Assembly: GCA_017555205.1 (NCBI GenBank)
Contig: JAFZGW010000033.1
Coordinates: forward strand, 79,547-143,546
Length of the DNA stretch: 64,000 bases
Direction of reading: 5' to 3'
Origin: Akkermansia sp.
GTDB taxonomy: Bacteria; Verrucomicrobiota; Verrucomicrobiia; Verrucomicrobiales; Akkermansiaceae
Positions within the stretch are counted from its first letter, which is position 1. Each line of letters begins with the position of its first letter. Shown here piece after piece: positions 36,445-44,667 of the stretch. The notes beneath the pieces were generated by a model. That model ran no database searches. It was not told the origin of the DNA and saw only the letters and a list, made by a program, of their open reading frames with translations. The position numbers and the translations under genes were made by a program.

Positions 36445-36486
36445 GCAGCCAAACTTGTGTTGCCCCGCAAAACGCGGGGCGCGCTA

Positions 36487-36831
36487 CTAGCCCGGGGGCC
36501 ACTGCATGGAGCGACCGCCAATGATGTGAATATGAAGGTGGGGAACCGTCTGACCACCGTCAACCCCGGTGTTGAGCACAGTGCGGTAGCCGCCCTCAGC
36601 CAGCCCCTCGGCGCGGGCAATCTCGCCCACTTTCAGCATGAGGTGCCCCAGCAGCTCAGCATCTTCCGCTGTCGCAGCCCCTATACTCGGTATGGGTTTG
36701 CGGGGAACAAGCAACACGTGCACGGGAGCCACGGGCGTGATATCGCGGAATGCCACGCACAAATCATCCTCATACACCATGGTAGAGGGTATCTCCTTAT
36801 CTGCTATTTTCTGGAATAATGTTTTTTCCAT
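36487..36831 (-). CDS. HIT-family nucleotide hydrolase/transferase
   Basis: The 114-residue protein has the HIT motif HLHIHII near the C-terminus (His-phi-His-phi-His), plus VLLVPRKPI and LNTGVDGGQTVPH. HIT proteins of this size (HinT/PKCI class) hydrolyse adenosine phosphoramidates. The start at 36831 (MEKTLFQKIADKEIPS) is typical of the family; the frame runs further upstream without homology. Confidence 0.92.
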   Translation of the reverse strand: MEKTLFQKIADKEIPSTMVYEDDLCVAFRDITPVAPVHVLLVPRKPIPSIGAATAEDAELLGHLMLKVGEIARAEGLAEGGYRTVLNTGVDGGQTVPHLHIHIIGGRSMQWPPG

Positions 36832-36841
36832 CTCGTCCCCA

Positions 36842-36870
36842 TATTTAACACACCACGCGCCCGCTTGCAA
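36842..36870 (-). promoter_or_regulatory. Predicted promoter of the HIT-GH31-kinase run
   Basis: TTGCAA (36870-36865), 17 bases, TAAATA (36847-36842), ten bases to the ATG at 36831. Confidence 0.5.
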
Positions 36871-36932
36871 CAAGAAATTGTCCACGCCTACCAATTTTCG
36901 GTTATTTGTCAGCCTATTCTCTCACTATAGGC

Positions 36933-36961
36933 TTGCTTTTCCCCATCGCGGGCATTACAAT
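36933..36961 (+). promoter_or_regulatory. Predicted short-leader promoter of the SAH-hydrolase-like gene
   Basis: TTGCTT (36933-36938), 17 bases, TACAAT (36956-36961), then eleven bases to the ATG at 36973. Confidence 0.6.
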
Positions 36962-36972
36962 CTACGGTAGTC

Positions 36973-38037
36973 ATGAACGCGAACGCTCAACGCATCAAAG
37001 ATTATTTATTGGGTTTTTACCCGCCGGAAGAATGGCCCACCCTGCTGCACCAGGCCGAAGAATGGGCAATGACAACTCCGCTTGCCGGATTGAAGGTGCT
37101 GGATGCCAGCCCCATCTTCCGCAACACCCTTGGCAAGTTCATGGCTCTGCTCGCTGCCGGGGCTCAGGTTTATGTACCAAATCGCACCACCATGCCGGCA
37201 GACCCGGCGGTGGTGGCCATGTTGCCCGATTTCGGCATTCAAATTGCCGAGAAAGGCCGAAATGACTTTGATATCGTGCTCGATTGCGCGGCTCAGTGCT
37301 CCCGCTACACCCCTGCGCTGGGATATGCCGAGCTCACCCGCTCCGGCGTGCCGGTTTACGAGCGCGCTCGCCGCCCCGTCATAGTGGCAGATGCCGGCCG
37401 CATCAAACGTATCGAAACCACGCTTGGCACAGGCGAAAGTTTCTTCCGTGCACTGGCTCAACTGGGATACACGGATTTAGCAGGTCGCCGCCTGCTGGTA
37501 GTGGGCTTCGGCAAGGTAGGCCGCGGCCTGGTGCACTATGCTCGCCAGCTCGGCATGCAAGTCATGGTGGCTGATATGGAAGACAAAACGGGCGAACTGC
37601 CCGGCGATGTCGCTTTCGTGAATGTGAATGACCGCGACGATTTGAATGACACCGTGCAGCATGCTTGGTGTGTGGTTACAGCCACAGGCCGTATCAATGC
37701 CCTACACAACAGGCTCGATGCGCCCGCCGTCATTGCCTCCCCCGTCCTGTTGGCCAATATGGGTATAGATGACGAGTTCGGCACCAAAATCCCCACCAAC
37801 CGCGTGCTCAACAACAAGAAACCGCTCAACTTCATCCTCGATGAACCCACACGCATGTGCTTCATCGAAACCACCATGGCGCTGCACAATGCCTGCGCGC
37901 TCGAGCTGCTCACAGCTGACCTGCCCCGTACCTGCATGGCTCCGCCCCAAGATGTAGAGGAGAGACTGCTACACATTGCCACCACGCACGGAACCGACGA
38001 TTTCAGACGCCTGCTGACAACTGCAGACATCAACTGA
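36973..38037 (+). CDS. S-adenosylhomocysteine hydrolase-like NAD-binding protein
   Basis: The 354-residue protein resembles the adenosylhomocysteinase/NAD-binding superfamily. A Rossmann domain starts at about residue 170 with LLVVGFGKVGRGLVHYARQLG (GxGxxG at 178-183), and an N-terminal alpha/beta substrate-like domain precedes it (DIVLDCAAQCSRYTP). It is clearly shorter than true SAH hydrolases (about 430 or more), and the usual C-terminal KPDHYRY tail is absent. It may be a divergent relative acting on another thioether or nucleoside, or a dipicolinate-synthase-like oxidoreductase. Its stop overlaps that of the recombinase gene on the other strand. Confidence 0.68.
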   Translation: MNANAQRIKDYLLGFYPPEEWPTLLHQAEEWAMTTPLAGLKVLDASPIFRNTLGKFMALLAAGAQVYVPNRTTMPADPAVVAMLPDFGIQIAEKGRNDFDIVLDCAAQCSRYTPALGYAELTRSGVPVYERARRPVIVADAGRIKRIETTLGTGESFFRALAQLGYTDLAGRRLLVVGFGKVGRGLVHYARQLGMQVMVADMEDKTGELPGDVAFVNVNDRDDLNDTVQHAWCVVTATGRINALHNRLDAPAVIASPVLLANMGIDDEFGTKIPTNRVLNNKKPLNFILDEPTRMCFIETTMALHNACALELLTADLPRTCMAPPQDVEERLLHIATTHGTDDFRRLLTTADIN

Positions 38038-39034
38038 TTTCGCCGGTCGCCAACCAAAAAGCCGCAGCGTCCCCCACAGAACCCATGCTCACATAGCGCG
38101 TGCGCAGCAGATTGCTGTCGCGGTGCCCCATTTCGTATTGCAGCTCGCTGTAACTACGGAAGTGCCGCAAGTGGTACCCGGCAAAGGTGTGTCGCAACAC
38201 GTCCGGCACCCAGCGGCTAAACCCGGCCAAGCGGCGCAGCGCGCGCCAGTGGCGAGCCCACTGCGGCGGGCATATTTTACCGGCAGGGCAATGGGTGCGC
38301 AGTAGCTTGGCCAGCGGCGGGTGGATGGTAACCAATCTGGCGCCGCCGGTTTTGCTGTGTTGGGGCAAGATGCTGATGGTGCCGTCTTGCAGGTTGATGT
38401 GTTCCCGGCACAAACGCGCGACTTCGTGCGGGCGTATGCCTGCGTAGAGCATCATTCCCACGGCTGCAAGGCAAATTCCGCCTTTGTAATTCTTTGCAGC
38501 GGTTAGTAAGGCTTTGATTTCCTGCGGCTTTAATATCTCGATACGTTCTTCTCGCACTTTCACTGTTTCCACCTGCACCACGGGATTTTCGCTGCACCAA
38601 CCGCGTTTCAGGGCGGTGCTGAACACGCCGCTGAGTATCAAGCGCGCCTTTTGACGCTGGCGCGGGGTGTCGAAGGCTTGCTCAATGTATTGAGCGCATT
38701 CCTGCGGGGTTATAGCTCGCACACGTCTGGCAGCCAATCCCTTACAGCGTTTCATAAAGCGGCGGGTAAAATAGCGAAAATCCGCCTGTGTTCGGCTTCG
38801 TCGCTCGCGCCTAGCCTCCACCGCCGCCGCTACGGCTTTCTCAAAACTCACCGTTTTCTCCTGCCGCCGCAGTTCTTCCTCACCCGCTGCAATACACCGC
38901 AGCGCCCGCCTTACCCTGCCACGCCCCGCCCTCAGCGCCGCTCCGGCAACCTGCGCGGCTTCCAATACATTCACCCCCGTTTGCTTCAACACAGCCAACG
39001 CCGCCAGCTCTTCTTCTGTTATTTCCATATTCAT
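38030..39034 (-). CDS. Tyrosine recombinase A, putative inverter of the promoter of surface protein A
   Basis: The protein of 334 residues (from MNMEITEEELAALAVL; an ATG two codons on, at 39028, is equally likely) is a tyrosine recombinase. It has an N-terminal SAM-like core-binding part (about 60-140) and a C-terminal catalytic domain with Arg in LYAGIRPHEVARL, Lys in HSKTGGARL, LRHTFAGYH, GHRD and a terminal Tyr in LRTRYVSM. The position three before the Arg of LRHT is Asp instead of the usual His. It is divergent from the giant PEP-CTERM gene, with an inverted-repeat segment between them, and closely resembles recombinase B at 57652-58638. The natural inference is that it flips that segment. 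Its own -35 hexamer lies inside the segment. Confidence 0.88.
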   Translation of the reverse strand: MNMEITEEELAALAVLKQTGVNVLEAAQVAGAALRAGRGRVRRALRCIAAGEEELRRQEKTVSFEKAVAAAVEARRERRSRTQADFRYFTRRFMKRCKGLAARRVRAITPQECAQYIEQAFDTPRQRQKARLILSGVFSTALKRGWCSENPVVQVETVKVREERIEILKPQEIKALLTAAKNYKGGICLAAVGMMLYAGIRPHEVARLCREHINLQDGTISILPQHSKTGGARLVTIHPPLAKLLRTHCPAGKICPPQWARHWRALRRLAGFSRWVPDVLRHTFAGYHLRHFRSYSELQYEMGHRDSNLLRTRYVSMGSVGDAAAFWLATGEIS

Positions 39035-39035
39035 G

Positions 39036-39064
39036 ATAACTCGCCTTTTAAAACCGTAAGTCAA
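39036..39064 (-). promoter_or_regulatory. Recombinase A promoter with -35 inside the invertible segment
   Basis: TTGACT (39064-39059) lies at the inner edge of the segment, the 17-base left repeat arm is the spacer, and AGTTAT (39041-39036) is a weak -10 outside. Inversion would detach the -35. Confidence 0.5.
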
Positions 39065-39191
39065 GCATAAAAGGATATTATGCAAAAAGAAAACAACTTC
39101 GCAGCGACGTTGCACATAAGGGGGAGTGGTCTTTTCTATATTGATTTAATAGCAATTTTTCAGCTATTCTAAAGTACGGTTTTAAAAAGCG
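39042..39191. repeat. Candidate invertible promoter segment A with inverted-repeat arms
   Basis: The left arm (39042-39058) and right arm (39175-39191) are 17-base inverted repeats with one mismatch; the left reads CGCCTTTTAAAACCGTA. They enclose 116 bases between the divergent recombinase and surface protein genes. In the present orientation TTGACT touches the left arm. At the right arm the corresponding hexamer is CTAAAG (39169-39174), and TAGTGT follows the arm at 39192-39197. Flipping would produce TTGACT-N17-TAGTGT facing the surface gene. A second possible promoter inside the segment, TTGATT (39141-39146)-N18-TATTCT (39165-39170), already faces that gene. Confidence 0.75.
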
Positions 39192-39218
39192 TAGTGTGTA
39201 GGGACTCTCACTTTTTTT

Positions 39219-42200
39219 ATGAAGCCTCATCTTCCAATCTCTCTGTTAACAGCTGTCTTAGCGTCTTTTATAGCTTTCCCCTCGCAAGCCGTGGAAGTAC
39301 CCTCGGATTACACTTCTCACTACCTCGCTGACCCGGATGATTTATATGATTATCAGGTAACTTCCGGCAACCACGCCTTTCTGCTGGATGGCTCCATCAC
39401 CTTCACGCCCTCTTCCGCCACTTGGTGGACCTCCTCACAGGAGTTAAAAGAAAACGGCTCCATCCTCTTTACTATTGAAGAAGATGGCGACCCCTATTCC
39501 CTGACCTTCAAGGGAGGAGCAAATAAAGCCTTCTACAATGTATCGACTCTTGCCATCGAGGATATCGGCCGTGTTACCTTCGAAGGATTGAAGGAAAGTG
39601 ATTACGACTCCTACAACTCCGACGACTACTACCGCTACTACTACTACTACTACTACTACGGTGGTGCAATAAACGCTACAACCCTACGGCTGAAAGGCAA
39701 CAGCCGCGTGACCTTCACCGGAAATGAAGTAAGTGCCGTACGCAACGCAAGCTACACTTACCTCTACGCACATGGTGGTGCTATCTACGGCGCAGATGGA
39801 GCCTCCATCACCGTCAGCGAGACTTCCGGAGCAATAACTTTCGCACAAAATAAGGCAACAAGCAGCAACACCAATTACGACGCCTACGCCTACGCCTACG
39901 GCGGGGCTATCTACGGTGGCAGTTCTTCTACCATCTCCATCTTCGATAACGAGGGCGACGTAAGCTTCACCGGCAACTCGGCCTCAGCCTCCTCCTACTA
40001 CTCCTACTCCTACGGCGGCGCTATCTACGGTGGTTCTTCTTCCACCATCTCCATCTGCGATAACGAGGGAGACGTAAGCTTCACCAGCAACTCCGCCGCC
40101 TCCTCCTCCAACTTCTCCTATGGCGGCGCTATCTACGGAGGAAGTTCTTCCACTATCTCCATCAGTGGTAATGCCGGAGCAGTAAACATCACCGGCAACT
40201 CCTCCTCCGCCAACAACTCCGACTCCTATGGCGGCGCTATCTTCGGAGGAGATTATTCCACTATCTCCATCTGCGATAACGGGGGCGACGTAAGCTTCAC
40301 CGGCAACTCCTCCTCCTCCGCCAACAACTCCTCCCATGGCGGCGCTATCTACGGTGACAATTACTCCACCATCTCCATCTGCGATAACGGCGGCGACGTA
40401 AGCTTCACCGGCAACTCCTCCTCCGCCGGCGACTACTCCCTTGGCGGGGCTATCATCGGAAGAAGTTCCTCCACTATCTCCATCAGTGGTAATGCCGGAG
40501 CAGTAAACATCACCGGCAACTCCTCCTCCTCCTACTACTCCTACTCCTCCTATGGCGGCGCTATCTACGGAGGAAGTTCTTCCACCATCTCCATCTGCGA
40601 TAACGGGGGAGAAGTAAACATCACCGACAACTCGGCCTCCTCCTCCTCCAACTCCTACGGTGGCGCCATCTACGGTGACCAGAGTTCCACCATCTCCATC
40701 AGTGGTAATGCCGGAGCAGTAAACATCACCGGCAACTCGGCCAGCTATGGCGGAGCTATCTACGGTGCCAATTCCTCCACTATCACCATCAGCGGCAACA
40801 CCCAAAACGTTTTGTTTGACGCCAACAACGCAACATACGGCGGCGCCATAGCGGGAGACACTTCTTCGGCCATTAATCTGAGTGGCTCTATTACCTTCAG
40901 CAACAACGACGCAACAAGCAGAGGCGGTGCCATCTACTCGACCGGCCAAATCAACCTGAATGGTAACATCACCTTTAGTGGCAATACAGCTACAGAAGGC
41001 GGTGCGATTTACGGCTCAGAAGTTATCATTCGCGGCAATGCGGAAACAGTAACCTTCAGCGACAATTCCACGACAGGTGTGGGTGCTGCCATTTACAGTA
41101 CCCATAGCATCTACATTCAGGATAGTGCAGTAGATTTTTCACGCAACTACGAAAAACTAGGCTCCGACTACCGCCTGCGGAGCATTTACATGGAAAGCAC
41201 GGCATCCGATGGCGGGCACTTCCACCTGTCTGCTGCTGCGGGCAAGAGCATTGAGTTCAATGATAGCATCTATGTAGCCAGCGGAACCAGCGGGCAGACA
41301 GTGGACGTTATCTTCAACGGCAGCTATACGGATGCCGATTCCAACAGCATTGCTCAGAGCGGAGATATCATCTTTGATGGAGCAAATGTAGCAAGCACAC
41401 TCGAAATCATCAAGGGCAGTGCCGCCACCGAGGCCGAGATAAGCAATTCGCTCACCAGCTACATAGGTGGCACAACACACTTGGAAGCCGGGCGGCTCAT
41501 TATACGCAATGGGGCTCAGTTCAACGGCCTGGGCATTAACACCACCGCTCGCAGCGGCGCTGCCGTGGTGCTGCAGGATGCCGGCATGAACCACAGTAGC
41601 GGCAATATCAATTTGAAGCGAGGCACCACATTGGAGCTCAGCGGGCAGAATGCCATCAGCGCGCAGGATGTAACCTTCTCCGGTGGCTCCACCCTGAAGT
41701 TCACAGTGGACGGCGCGAACCGCGAGAATGCCGTGCTGAATCTGGATGCGAACCTGGAGCACTTCTCCTTCACCATAGCGGTGGATGGGGCAGAAATGCT
41801 GGCCAGCGGGCGCTACAAGCTGCTGGAACTGGCAAGTGCAGACCAGTACATGGATTTGGACGGCTACTGGAATGCAGATGATATCACCGTAAGCGGCACA
41901 CAGGATGCCAAGGGCGCAAGCTTCGACAACCTGGTGTGGGAAGACGGCGTGCTGTACTTCGAGCAGGGCAAGAGCATTTGGAGCAATGGCAGTGGTAACG
42001 CCCTTTGGGACAGCAGCTCTGAAAACTGGCAGCGCAACGGTGCCGATATCAGTTACCGCAACGGCATGGATACCGTGTTCACCGATGAAGGCGCCGGCAC
42101 CGTGCAGCTGGTGGGCGAGATTTCCCCGCTGAGTATCAGCGTGGAAAACAGCGCCGGAAATGATTACCGCTTTGAGGCCTCCGCCACGGGAGGCAAGATT

Positions 42201-43394
42201 ACCGGGGGAAGCTCCATCGTGAAGAGCGGCAGCGGCGAGCTGGCCCTCGCCACGGCAAATGAGCACACGGGCGGCACCCTGCTGCAGGAAGGTACACTCC
42301 GCGTGCAGCACAGCACAGCTCTCGGCGCGGCGGATGCCACCGTGAGCACCGCAGCGGGCACGCTGTTGAGCATAGAGAACGGTGCCGATGTTACCCTGAG
42401 CGCAACCGATAATGAGCTGGCCGGTCAGGTGGCCGTGGCTAACGGGGCAAGCCTGCAAGTACAGAGCGGCGGCTATGCAGCCGAAAGCACGGTGCTGAAT
42501 GGCAACCTGAGCTTCACAGCCGGAGCCGATGGCAGCTCTGCAGGTACACTGAGCGGCAACGGCAAGCTGAACGTAAGCGGTACTGCAACCAAAGTTCACT
42601 TCGACACCATAAGCGGTTACAGCGGCGCCATGGCCGTGAGCGGCAACGGTGCAAGCCTGAGCGTGGGCGATGGCGACTACAGCGGCAGCGGCGCACTGAG
42701 TGTAACTGATGGCGCCACGCTGAACCTGAGCAATTCGGCCGTTGAACTGAAGCAAGGCGGCAGCCTGAGTGTGGGCGGTGGCTCTGAGCTGCAGGTAGAA
42801 TCTCTGCTGCTGGGGAAAGGCGCTGATTTGCTGGCTATCATGAGCGAAAACAGCTTCTCCCTGGCCGAGCTCAGTGTACCGGCAGAAGTCAACACCATCA
42901 TGCAGACCGACAAACTGATTTTTGATGGCTGTTTTGCAGATGGACAGGCGCTGAACACAGTCGCCGCCGGCAGCATCTCCGCCACTAACGGGCTCACCCT
43001 GCAGGGCGGCTCAACCTACACCGCCAACGGTACCAACATGAACCTCAATGGCGGCACGCTAAGCTTTGAAGATTTGTCTGTACGAATCAACTTAAACCTT
43101 ACCACCAACGTGGCTGAGCTGCCGAGCGATTACCGAATCGTGCTCTTCAGCGGAGTAGGAGGCCTCAACATCGACGCAGAATATTTCAGCACGCTGAATA
43201 CTGCGTATGTGTTCGCCGCATCGGACATCTTTGCCGGCGATTACATCACAGCCGATACAGCGCTGGTATACGACAGCGCCGCCTCGGTAGTATTCCTGGC
43301 ACAGGGTGAGGCTCTAGTCCCCGAGCCCACCACAGCCACGCTGAGCCTGCTGGCACTGGCCGCCCTTGCCGCGCGCCGCCGCAGACAGAAGTAA
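39219..43394 (+). CDS. Pmp-repeat PEP-CTERM surface protein A, putatively phase-variable
   Basis: The 1,391-residue protein begins with a signal peptide, MKPHLPISLLTAVLASFIAF (likely cut after SQA). Residues about 130-640 hold GGAIYG / FTGN repeats, the chlamydial polymorphic membrane protein (Pmp) pattern; nine units of 31-36 residues (about 39909-40830) alternate SICDNGGDVSFTGN and SISGNAGAVNITGN. Residues about 900-1,020 resemble autotransporter-associated beta-strand repeats (GSGELALATANEHTGGTLLQ). The end, VPEPTTATLSLLALAAL then ARRRR, is a PEP-CTERM sorting tail: exosortase substrate, membrane helix, basic stop. There is no beta-barrel. It is likely displayed on or released at the surface. 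An uninterrupted TAC tract encodes eight Tyr (39636-39659). The ATG at 39219 follows a T-rich leader without a Shine-Dalgarno. Confidence 0.92.
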   Translation: MKPHLPISLLTAVLASFIAFPSQAVEVPSDYTSHYLADPDDLYDYQVTSGNHAFLLDGSITFTPSSATWWTSSQELKENGSILFTIEEDGDPYSLTFKGGANKAFYNVSTLAIEDIGRVTFEGLKESDYDSYNSDDYYRYYYYYYYYGGAINATTLRLKGNSRVTFTGNEVSAVRNASYTYLYAHGGAIYGADGASITVSETSGAITFAQNKATSSNTNYDAYAYAYGGAIYGGSSSTISIFDNEGDVSFTGNSASASSYYSYSYGGAIYGGSSSTISICDNEGDVSFTSNSAASSSNFSYGGAIYGGSSSTISISGNAGAVNITGNSSSANNSDSYGGAIFGGDYSTISICDNGGDVSFTGNSSSSANNSSHGGAIYGDNYSTISICDNGGDVSFTGNSSSAGDYSLGGAIIGRSSSTISISGNAGAVNITGNSSSSYYSYSSYGGAIYGGSSSTISICDNGGEVNITDNSASSSSNSYGGAIYGDQSSTISISGNAGAVNITGNSASYGGAIYGANSSTITISGNTQNVLFDANNATYGGAIAGDTSSAINLSGSITFSNNDATSRGGAIYSTGQINLNGNITFSGNTATEGGAIYGSEVIIRGNAETVTFSDNSTTGVGAAIYSTHSIYIQDSAVDFSRNYEKLGSDYRLRSIYMESTASDGGHFHLSAAAGKSIEFNDSIYVASGTSGQTVDVIFNGSYTDADSNSIAQSGDIIFDGANVASTLEIIKGSAATEAEISNSLTSYIGGTTHLEAGRLIIRNGAQFNGLGINTTARSGAAVVLQDAGMNHSSGNINLKRGTTLELSGQNAISAQDVTFSGGSTLKFTVDGANRENAVLNLDANLEHFSFTIAVDGAEMLASGRYKLLELASADQYMDLDGYWNADDITVSGTQDAKGASFDNLVWEDGVLYFEQGKSIWSNGSGNALWDSSSENWQRNGADISYRNGMDTVFTDEGAGTVQLVGEISPLSISVENSAGNDYRFEASATGGKITGGSSIVKSGSGELALATANEHTGGTLLQEGTLRVQHSTALGAADATVSTAAGTLLSIENGADVTLSATDNELAGQVAVANGASLQVQSGGYAAESTVLNGNLSFTAGADGSSAGTLSGNGKLNVSGTATKVHFDTISGYSGAMAVSGNGASLSVGDGDYSGSGALSVTDGATLNLSNSAVELKQGGSLSVGGGSELQVESLLLGKGADLLAIMSENSFSLAELSVPAEVNTIMQTDKLIFDGCFADGQALNTVAAGSISATNGLTLQGGSTYTANGTNMNLNGGTLSFEDLSVRINLNLTTNVAELPSDYRIVLFSGVGGLNIDAEYFSTLNTAYVFAASDIFAGDYITADTALVYDSAASVVFLAQGEALVPEPTTATLSLLALAALAARRRRQK
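39636..39659 (+). repeat. In-frame (TAC)8 triplet tract
   Basis: Eight perfect TAC codons encode Tyr8 in the N-terminal region of surface protein A. Slippage here would change the number of Tyr residues without a frameshift. Confidence 0.9.
39909..40830 (+). repeat. Tandem Pmp-like coding repeats in surface protein A
   Basis: Nine imperfect units of about 90-110 bases, each encoding GGAI(Y/F)G, a Ser/Tyr-rich spacer, STIS and a D/GN-G-(D/E/A)V-x-(F/I)T-x-N segment, with two alternating flavours. High DNA similarity between units favours recombinational copy-number change. Confidence 0.85.
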
Positions 43395-43429
43395 TAAGAT
43401 TCATGTAAAACAATTACATGTGTGGAAAG

Positions 43430-43467
43430 TGCCCCCATGGCCGCTTGGCTGTGGGGGTGCTTGTTTG
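43430..43467 (+). terminator. Possible terminator after surface protein A
   Basis: CCCCCA (43432-43437) pairs with TGGGGG (43452-43457) and is followed by a T-rich stretch broken by G. A separate CATGTAA/TTACATG hairpin lies at 43402-43420. Confidence 0.45.
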
Positions 43468-43493
43468 TAGTGCATTTGTGACGAAACGCGCGC

Positions 43494-43523
43494 TTGACAG
43501 GGCGGGTCGGGTTGCCGTATTAT
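43494..43523 (+). promoter_or_regulatory. Predicted leaderless promoter of the membrane protein at 43530
   Basis: TTGACA (43494-43499), 18 bases, TATTAT (43518-43523), six bases to the ATG at 43530. The upstream in-frame TTG is the -35 itself. Confidence 0.65.
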
Positions 43524-43529
43524 GGGATT

Positions 43530-44657
43530 ATGCTCAGGTTTATATCCATAGCGATGCGCATGATACTGTGCACAGCCGGTGCGCTGGTGCTGCTCTATGT
43601 GCTGTCGTACCCGGACAGCATCATGCCGGCGAATCCGGCGCTGGACTATGTGCAGGGAATCACCTATTATGACTTCAAGCCATGGATGTGGCTGGCGCCG
43701 TTTTTATTCATGGAAGTAGTCAGTGTAGCCGGACCGAGGCGCAACTTAGTATGGTTCACCGCCCTGCTCACCGTCATGGGAGCAGCCTTGATAGCATGGC
43801 CGGTACTGACAGCCACCTGCCCCGAACTGGTGCACCCTACCTTTGAGTACGAAGACGGCAAATTGGCGCAGGGCATGGTATACATGTTCTGCGTGCTGGG
43901 GCTCACCATGTTCACGCGACTGGTAGTACTGCGGTTCCTCTTCCCGCCTGAGCCGGTAGAAAACCCTGACGATATCAACAATGTGGATGCCGATGTACTC
44001 GACCCGAGCAAAGCCCTTACGATAAGAGAAATACTCGCCAACCACAAAAAAGTGAAACCGAAATTCCTGTTCGGCAACGTAGATGAAGAGCGCCTGAGTA
44101 CCATTCGCGCCATACTGCGGCGCCTGCAGCGCCTGAGCAACTGGCAGACAGCCGGCTGGCTGACCATCATCGCGCTCATACTGGGGTGGTTCTTCTTCTT
44201 ACCGCAACCCACAGCTGAGCAAGCCCTGCAGCGCGATATGCGCACCATGTATCAATATGTAACGCTGCCGGACGGCACCCGCCGAGCCACCTTCCCGGCC
44301 GTGCATGCCGCCTATCGCGTGATGAAGCATATATCGGACAAAGAACTCTTTGCCAACTACAGCAAGAAAACCGCAGAAAAATGGTTGGGGCTGCAAAATG
44401 TCCCCGCAGAGTACCGAGCCATACTGAGGGATGAAAGCGACATGCCGGTCGCCTCGGTAGACGATATTTTCGACAGTCGCACCCGATTTCTCACCGTTAC
44501 AGACGGCCGCCGTGTGGCCGTGCTCTACATTCGCACCAACCAAGAGGGCAACATCATCAATATAGCCGAAGTGCAGGATGCCGGCTGGAACGCAAAGGCG
44601 GACGACATCCGCAAGCGCTTCGGCACAGCCTCATCAAACCTCTATTACTACAACTGA
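43530..44657 (+). CDS. Uncharacterised multi-pass membrane protein
   Basis: The 375-residue protein has about four N-terminal hydrophobic helices (residues about 10-30, 48-70, 75-95, 115-135), a charged cytoplasmic stretch (about 140-215), a fifth helix (about 218-236, LTIIALILGWFFFLP) and a soluble C-terminal domain of about 140 residues. That domain has beta-type segments (RRVAVLYIRTNQEG) and ends NLYYYN. No family is recognised. The start at 43530 is chosen because the extension upstream lies in the promoter. It is followed after ten bases by a thioesterase gene. Confidence 0.7.
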   Translation: MLRFISIAMRMILCTAGALVLLYVLSYPDSIMPANPALDYVQGITYYDFKPWMWLAPFLFMEVVSVAGPRRNLVWFTALLTVMGAALIAWPVLTATCPELVHPTFEYEDGKLAQGMVYMFCVLGLTMFTRLVVLRFLFPPEPVENPDDINNVDADVLDPSKALTIREILANHKKVKPKFLFGNVDEERLSTIRAILRRLQRLSNWQTAGWLTIIALILGWFFFLPQPTAEQALQRDMRTMYQYVTLPDGTRRATFPAVHAAYRVMKHISDKELFANYSKKTAEKWLGLQNVPAEYRAILRDESDMPVASVDDIFDSRTRFLTVTDGRRVAVLYIRTNQEGNIINIAEVQDAGWNAKADDIRKRFGTASSNLYYYN

Positions 44658-44667
44658 TAACAAACAC

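Noticed and set aside
39909..40830. CRISPR-like regular repeats
   Set aside because: Units are contiguous, in-frame coding Pmp-type repeats without unique spacers, and there are no cas genes.
41157..42755. Minus-strand open frame of 532 codons inside surface protein A
   Set aside because: Shadow frame of the repetitive coding sequence; Ala/His/Cys-rich translation with no domain.
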